DNA from: Pardosa pseudoannulata
Taxonomy: Eukaryota; Arthropoda; Arachnida; Araneae; Lycosidae
Direction of reading: 5' to 3'
Length of the DNA: 64,000 nt
NCBI GenBank assembly: GCA_032207245.1
Contig: CM063504.1
Span: 15,537,287-15,601,286 of the forward strand
Shown here: piece by piece, positions 58,047 to 64,000 of the stretch
Numbering within the stretch: position 1 is the first letter of the stretch
Layout: every line of letters begins with the position of its first letter
Program-made: the position numbers and the translations under genes
Notes under the pieces: model-generated
What the model was told of the DNA's origin: nothing
What the model saw: the letters and a program-made list of their open reading frames with translations, nothing else
Databases searched by the model: none

Positions 58047-58640
58047 GTTTGTAAACAATCAAATCCTGACACACCTGTTCCGAAAACCACGCGGTCTTGT
58101 AATGGCGAACGATAAAAAACTCAAATAACAAAAAAATTGGTTCTGCATAAAATCCCTTCAGGCATTTAAAGTTGAAAATACACTACGGATATTTCGGGGG
58201 AAATAAAAACAAATAATGTAGGTGTACAAAATAACGATCTGTATTAAAGTAACAGTTTTAGTAAAGCTAAATCACCACGCCGCTACCTGCGACTTTCGAA
58301 CGGTACTTTCATTTTCTACTCATAATAAAACACTTTTTTATTAAATTTCAACGCTAATATTCCCGAAAATTACAGACTAGATAGTGAGAACAGAAATATT
58401 GTTCGTTGCCAAAACAACATAAATAAATTACAGTAATTAAAGTGGCCAAATTTTGGCGAAAGAATTTCAATATGCAGTTCACATCGCCACTCCCACCTCG
58501 GTGAGTTTTTTTGCTACGGTCGCAAGTTTCTACGGTGAAGTCAAACGATTGGTTACCCAGGTGTGTAGTATTCGAAGAATGTCTCGTTGAAATGAGGCTC
58601 GCGAAGTGGATTTACTCCCGTCGAGGTGTTTCTGGTTGAC
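58047..58640 (-). promoter_or_regulatory. Probable promoter and 5' UTR of the minus-strand gene (proximal copy)
   Basis: The stretch upstream of the ATG is richer in G, C and CpG than the flanks, most of all at 58270-58320 and 58480-58640 (ACTCCCACCTCGGTGAG, CTCGCGGCGATTAAGG). CCAAT-type words (CGATTGGTTA; reversed AACCAATCG) lie near 58547. No TATA box is evident, as in CpG promoters. A 65-codon minus frame at 58530-58727 starts at TTG and is kept in both copies with one change; it may be leader sequence. On the plus strand ATGCAGTTCACATCGCC (58472) runs into GTGAGT at 58501, so transcription may be divergent. Confidence 0.5.
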
Positions 58641-59421
58641 TGCGCTCGCGGCGATTAAGGTTTTGTAAGGCTTTTTAAGAAATAAAATGCTCTTTTTGAT
58701 ACTGGTCATTAATGTTTTGCGTTTCAAGGATTGAACAATCGTGTAAGGTTATAAGAACTCGTGTCCGAAGGTCAGAAAGAGTATTTTGAGCAGGTAAAAA
58801 ACAAGGAGATCTTTAACAGATGTTGTCCGTTGTCACCTGCCGCATATACAATTTAAACAGCTATTAGTTCCTTATAAATGACTTCTTGTTGTACGATAGA
58901 TGAATACCGATACAAACATTAGAAAAACAGTTCTTTATTACTAACACATGTTTTACATATTCCCCCAAACATTTTTATTCCTTGAATATGTGACCTACAT
59001 ACTTATACACATACTCGTATATATATTATACAATTTTAATAAATTTTTAAAACAATATATGACGTATACATCTTTTTTTTCTATTTTATTGATACCTTGT
59101 CAATTATAGAGTCATATAAATATAACAGTATGCATCATATGCATTGGGCTAGAAAATATGAATTTTTATATGAATATTTTATGCACATTAGTAACTATTC
59201 GTTTTGTTGATTTAGATTTATTTTGTTTGAGTTATAACGTATTTGCCGTATAAAATGAATAGACTAATGAAAACTTGTTCATAGTCGCTCTTAGATATTA
59301 ATAACAAGAACAAATATAGAATATGTTTCTTTAAGTAAAACCATAATATTTGAAACATTCGAAGACAACGGTTTAAAGAAATTAATGGAATTAATAATTA
59401 TAATGTACAAAATTTACTTAC

Positions 59422-59456
59422 ATCACACCCAGCAAACCAAAGGCGTACAACTCCAT
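59422..59456 (-). CDS. Exon 1, distal duplicate
   Basis: It is identical to 58012-58046 base for base, with the same start context and GTAAGT donor, 1410 bases further upstream of exon 2. Either copy could splice to exon 2, giving the same protein from two promoters. A transcript from this copy would run through the proximal promoter and exon. Confidence 0.5.
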
Positions 59457-60050
59457 GTTTGTAAACAATCAAATCCTGACACACCTGTTCGGAAAACCAC
59501 GCGGTCTTGTAATGGCGAACGATAAAAAACTCAAATAACAAAAAAATTGGTTCTGCATAAAATCCCTTCAGGCATTTAAAGTTGAAAATACACTACGGAT
59601 ATTTCGGGGAAATAAAAACAAATAATGTAGACGTACAAAATAACGATCTGTATTAAAGTAACGGTTTTAGTAAAGCTAAATCACCACGCCGCTACCTGCG
59701 ACTTTCGAACGGTACTTTCATTTTCTACTCATAATAAAACACTTTTTTTATTAAATTTCAACGCTAATATTCCCGAAAATTACAGACTAGATAGTGAGAA
59801 CAGAAATATTGTTCGTTGCCAAAACAACAAAAATAAATTACAGTAATTAAAGTGGCCAAATTTTGGCGAAAGAATTTCAATATGCAGTTCACATCGCCAC
59901 TCCCACCTCGGTGAGTTTTTTTGCTACGGTCGCAAGTTTCTACGGTGAAGTCAAACGATTGGTTACCCAGGTGTGTAGTATTCGAAGAATGTCTCGTTGA
60001 AATGAGGCTCGCGAAGTGGATTTACTCCCGTCGAGGTGTTTCTGGTTGAC
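59457..60050 (-). promoter_or_regulatory. Probable promoter, distal duplicate
   Basis: Copy of 58047-58640 with a handful of substitutions (for example CTGTTCGGAAAACC for CTGTTCCGAAAACC). The CpG-rich blocks, the CCAAT-type word and the plus-strand GTGAGT are all kept. Confidence 0.45.
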
Positions 60051-60635
60051 TGCTCTCGCGGCGATTAAGGTTTTGTAAGGCTTTTTAAGAAATAAAATGC
60101 TCTTTTTGATACTGGTCATTAATGTTTTGCGTTTCAAGGATTGAACAATCGTGTAAGGTTATAAGAACTCGTGTCCGAAGGTCAGAAAGAGTATTTTGAG
60201 CAGGTAAAAAACAAGGAGATCTTTAACAGATGTTGTCCGTTGCCACCTGCCGTATATACAATTTAAACAGCTATTAGTTCCTTATAAATGACTTCTTGTT
60301 GTACGATAGACGAATACCGATAGAAACATTAGAAAAACAGTTCTTTATTACTAACACATGTTTTACATATTCTCCAAAAACATTTTCATTCTTGAATATA
60401 TGTGACCTACATACTTATACTCGTATATATATTATACAATTTTAATAAATTTAAAAAAAAATTTATAATGTATACATCTTTTTTCTATTTTATTGATACC
60501 TTGTCAATTATATAGAAAGTCATACAAATATAACAGTATGCATCATATGCATTGGGCTAATTTGTTAATCTATGAAGAATCCATATTACTAAGGGTTGAA
60601 TAAATACTATTTTGCACACAGCAGACTAATAAGCT

Positions 60636-60636
60636 C

Positions 60637-60711
<75 letters not shown>

Positions 60712-61118
60712 CTGTGTGTGTGTATGTATATGTAGGTATGCATGCATGTATGCTTATATGTGCATGTATGTATGTATAAAGGTACATTTATATAAATATG
60801 AATGTTATATAAATGTATATATATATGTATATGTGTGTATGTATGTATGTAGGTATTTATGTATATATATATATATATAAATATATATATGATTATAGGT
60901 ATATATTTATATATATATATATATATGATTATAGGTATATATTTATATATATATATATATAGGTATGTATGCATGTTTGTATATACGTATGTATGCATAT
61001 ATGCATAAAGGTATATTTATATAAATATCTGTATATATATGAGAAATGAATGTATATATATATGTGTATATATATATATGTGTGTATGAATGTATATACA
61101 TGTGTGTGCGTATATTGC
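60636..61118. repeat. Compound microsatellite, TA/TG/TATG
   Basis: A TA run (about 60640-60689) passes into TG (to about 60722) and then into mixed TATG, TGTATG and TATATA blocks, with two near-identical copies of GATTATAGGTATATATTTAT. Open frames on both strands here are artefacts of the repeat. Confidence 0.95.
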
Positions 61119-61127
61119 AAGCTCTAA

Positions 61128-61710
61128 GATTACTTTGGAATCAATTTGATTCTAAGTTAAGTCTTAAGATGTGATGTGGTCAAGACTGATAATAATGAAA
61201 TACATTTAAAAGTGTAGAGGACATTTCAATTAATTTCTCTTCCTCTCTTATATACGCACGCTTAGACAGAAACACAATACACATTAAATATGTATTCTAA
61301 AATTATATAAAATTTGCATGTGCATGTAATGATAAACCTTGTATACTATTATAGGAAAGTTAAAGTCTGCACGTTAGAAATTATATGTGTATTAGAATAT
61401 TATATGTCTATTATATCAAAAACTAAGTTTTTAGGGACTACTGAAGAACTGGGTTCCCCTTAGCAAATTTGGCGAAAATATTGGCGATATTTACTTAAAC
61501 ACAAAGGTAATCCATCCAAACATTGTATTTCTTCCTTTTTCTGGCGACTTTAATTAATTACAGTGCTCTATCGTAATAGAATTATAATCTCTTACTTAAT
61601 TACTTGAAAACTGGACATTTATATTTATGGACAATTAATCCCTTAACAGTTTACAAACGTAACAGCTCCAAATTATTAAAGATCAGCTATAGTGAACCAT
61701 TAATGGTTTG

Positions 61711-61763
<53 letters not shown>

Positions 61764-61958
61764 AGCATTGCGTACTTTTAATATATAAGAATATTGTTAC
61801 ACAAGGAGAGTAGGATGCAAATATCATATGAATTATAATATAGATACAGATTGTTTGGACACGGTGAAATCAGGAGAAAATTTTAAGCGACCATACTTTT
61901 AAACCATTAACGCAAAGTTGGCGGGGAAACCCAATTCTCTTTAGTCAAGTCAACCATC
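61128..61958. repeat. Third copy of the 36-37.5 kb repeat arm
   Basis: 61128-61455 matches 36945-37281, 61458-61560 matches the reversed 35580-35670, and 61640-61955 matches 37288-37545. It is thus fuller than the right arm. A TA run of about 50 bases at 61711-61760 stands where the other copy has TTATATCTAAAATTT. The left end abuts the compound microsatellite. Confidence 0.9.
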
Positions 61959-61964
61959 TGTGTT

Positions 61965-62150
61965 GAGGTTTTGTTGGTTTGGTAATTGGAGCGTTAAGGT
62001 CTACTTTTTGCAACGCGAGGGCTAATGAGACCGGGACCTACAGCTTAAAGCCGATTCCGAAAGGCTACGAACATCCATGCCACAGTGGGATTCGAACCTA
62101 CGAGCTCCGGTTCCGAAGGCCAGCACCCTAACCATTCGGCCATCGTTCAG
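61965..62150 (-). mobile_element. SINE-1 copy, full length
   Basis: Reversed: head GATGGCCGAATGGTTAGGG, B box GTAGGTTCGAATCCCAC, body ATCGGCTTTAAGCTGTAGG; tail rich in CAAAACC. The best preserved SINE-1 head in the window. Confidence 0.92.
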
Positions 62151-62407
62151 TAGGAGAGTTGTTGAGAGATAAGAACTAAGTGGGATTGTTACTTTCTCAT
62201 ATATAGATGTCCAAGATACTTTATTAATTTTGAATTGATAACTTTAACAATTTCTAACTGTTTATACCAATTATAAATTTCCTGATTGTAAACAATTCAT
62301 TTATTTTATTGGACAGTATCGGAAAATTTGGTTAGTAGTTTATTTTTCAAAAATATATAGACTGTTTGGATATGCTTACTCACAGTCCAGCTTTCTTGGC
62401 TATAGAG

Positions 62408-63240
62408 CAGGGGTGGCCAAGACATCGACCGCGGTCGACTGGTCGACCGCGAAGACATTTTAGGTAGTCCGCGTGACCATCCCGATAATGACCTCGGATG
62501 TTAACAATTTAATTTATGACTATGGCATAGAATTAATGAATTATTTAAAACAAAAATTTACTGCAGTTTACGCTTTAAAACCTAAAACAAACTGTGCAAA
62601 ATAATACAATGAATTTGTCGTTTTACAGAGGTGAATTAAATAGAAACAACTTGACAAAGTGGGATGCTTAGATTATAATATAATCGAATCAATACCATGT
62701 AATCATCATATGGTACTGATTCGATATACTATACACACCGCGGTTTCTGTGGCCAAACTTGGCGACTTTTCGGGCTATGTCTGACGTTGCTGGAGACTTT
62801 TGGCGACTTTAAGCTTTCCAAGCTTTTTGTAGCTTTATAGTGGCAACCCTGGTTCGTAATGGTTCGTTAACAGATGAACATTTTATTTCGTGTTTAAGCA
62901 TTGCAATAAGCTCGTGCCAGCCACAATATGATAAATTTGTCACAGATATACAGTGCCAAATTTCAACTAAACGAAGTAAACAGGATAGTCATTTTTTAAT
63001 ATATGAATACCTCAATCATTTTAGTCAGTAAATTTTTATTTTGTAAATATTAAACGTAAAGTTTTTTTAGATTCTGTAAAGTTTTTTTTAGAAAAATTAG
63101 ATAATTTATAATTTTTTCTTGTTACCGAAAATAAATATATAAGCATGTACGTTACGTTAATTTAGCTCTGCATTGGTAGACCGCCTTCGATTTTTTAAAT
63201 GTGGAGTAGACCACGGATCCCAAAAGTTTTGTCAGCCTTG
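62408..63240 (+). mobile_element. hAT-type transposon with transposase remnant
   Basis: Left end CAGGGGTGGCCAAG and reversed right end CAAGGCTGACAAAA are weak inverted termini of hAT form. CTATAGAG (62400-62407) and GTATAGAG (63241-63248) form an 8-bp target duplication with one change. Inside is a C-terminal transposase fragment. A piece ending GTGGCAACCCTGG (about 62700-62853) looks like the end of yet another hAT-type insertion. Confidence 0.8.
62840..63031 (+). pseudogene. hAT transposase C-terminal fragment
   Basis: From about 62853 the frame reads RNGSLTDEHFISCLSIAISS, then QPQYDKFVTDIQCQISTKRS, to a stop at 63031. The order LTDEH, LSIA, P..D, QCQ.S matches the end of hAT transposases of the Charlie/GTF2IRD2-like group, just after the dimerisation region. 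The first codon is GTG inside another repeat, so no start exists. The DDE and BED-finger parts are missing. Confidence 0.6.
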
Positions 63241-63248
63241 GTATAGAG

Positions 63249-64000
63249 GAAAACTGGTTGAATGAGTCTTTAATACAAATTCATTTCAGCTCTATTACTA
63301 ATAAGTCGTGACCTTAAATGGTTTCTTAAACCAAAGTAGCATATATTTTTAGTTTTGGTAATAATGCATAATTTTCAAGATCAAGTGATGAAATCCAAAT
63401 GTTTTTGTGTTAAATATTTAAGCAGACATAATTTTTATGATATACTAGCAACACATGCCTAATAATGTAACAGAAATCGAGTTTTCCCTCTCTCGAAATA
63501 ACGTATTTCAAAAAGGTTCAAATTGAAATTGATATATCTCAAATTTTATTAATGTTAAATGTCTGAAATTCAAAACTGGTATTAGCTAATACATTTTCTA
63601 CCCATTTTCTGTGTGATATTTACATTATGTGTAAAACTTCAGTACATGTTTTCCCACAACATAAATGTGTTCTTAAAAGTTATCTCATTTACTTTAATAG
63701 TTATTAAACATTAGACAGTTTAAATTTTATGTATTTTTATGCAAAATTTAATGCATTTAAAACTATTCAAATGCATGTGATTACAATCATTGACATCAAT
63801 TAGGTAGAGATTTATTATAGATGGCGAGTTCTTTTTTGCCAAATTTGGCGAGTTTTTGGCGGTTTTATGGGGCGATGAGTGGGTTGGTGTGTTTGCCCTG
63901 ACTTTGGTGCTGGGGTATGGCAGATCCGATGTGTTCTTGCATCTCAATGGTTCACTTGATTTCTGACGTCAGTGCCCGGCACTATTCGAGAATTTTACAT
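63249..64000. other. AT-rich DNA, GC-richer at the window edge
   Basis: 63825-64000 is GC-richer, with GGCGAGTTTTTGGCGG-like words akin to those at 62758-62810 and a CRE-like CTGACGTCAG at 63963-63972. It may be the start of an element or exon running out of the window. The open minus frame (63720-63947) has no known motif. Confidence 0.35.

Larger units (their letters stand above)
57741..60558. repeat. Recent 1.41 kb tandem duplication with promoter and first exon
   Basis: 57741-59150 and 59151-60558 align end to end at an offset of 1410 bases with about 1-2% difference by eye. The junction joins GCATTGGGCT to AGAAAATATG. Both copies contain exon 1, its GTAAGT donor and its CpG-rich upstream region. 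Low divergence means a young duplication or gene conversion. Confidence 0.93.

Noticed and set aside
60596..61120. Open frames of 94 to 120 codons of Tyr, Ile, His and Thr
   Set aside because: They are translations of the TA/TG/TATG microsatellite.
15575..62150. tRNA genes at the A-box/B-box sequences
   Set aside because: All carry SINE bodies and tails, many have target duplications, and the acceptor stems do not pair.
62700..62853. Separate hAT MITE ending in GTGGCAACCCTG
   Set aside because: Only one plausible end; no left terminus or 8-bp duplication could be found, so it is mentioned only inside the larger element.

Overview
This is an AT-rich stretch of animal nuclear DNA with almost no open coding sequence. 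Two tRNA-derived SINE families, piggyBac-, hAT- and Tigger-type DNA transposons, TATA microsatellites and very long intron-like gaps suggest an arthropod. A spider or other chelicerate is my best guess (inference from style only, no marker gene). I see no bacterial, organellar or viral gene, no rRNA, no functional tRNA and no CRISPR array.

The only host gene I can support lies on the minus strand and has tiny exons far apart. Exon 1 (58012-58046) has a good start context and a GTAAGT donor. It lies in a 1.41 kb segment present twice in tandem (57741-59150 and 59151-60558), so promoter and first exon are duplicated. Exon 2 (35309-35450) has an AG acceptor and a GTAAGT donor and joins exon 1 in frame. 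Together they encode a membrane-spanning segment followed by a lysine-rich helix. A possible third exon (34217-34281) and a 59-codon last-exon candidate (4277-4457) are in matching phase but are not proven to belong to the same gene. A CpG-rich island at 41.4-42.0 kb, with a CRE and an E-box, looks like a promoter inside intron 1.

Everything else is repeats, often nested. 0-13 kb: Tigger elements broken by piggyBac MITEs, a piggyBac relic with a transposase C-terminal piece, and a hAT element whose end is copied into a neighbouring tandem array. 13-34 kb: SINEs, piggyBac relics (one keeps a transposase start), an 83-bp MITE inside a SINE, a five-unit array of about 200 bp, and an eight-unit array of about 171 bp with ordered monomer types. 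34-38 kb: SINE-2, exon 2 and an inverted repeat with arms of about 630 bp. 38-49 kb: an array whose units each carry an ACCAGG/CCTGGT hairpin, the CpG island, and a three-copy 130-bp MITE. 49-56 kb: a diverged repeat with a coding-like strand, a Tigger MITE, a 103-bp tandem array, and a tandem duplication whose copies give empty sites for a SINE and a solo LTR. 56-64 kb: SINEs, the duplicated promoter, a large compound microsatellite, half of the 36-kb palindrome, and a hAT element with an 8-bp target duplication and a transposase C-terminal remnant.

All family calls come from reading termini, target duplications and short peptides by eye. No database was searched.
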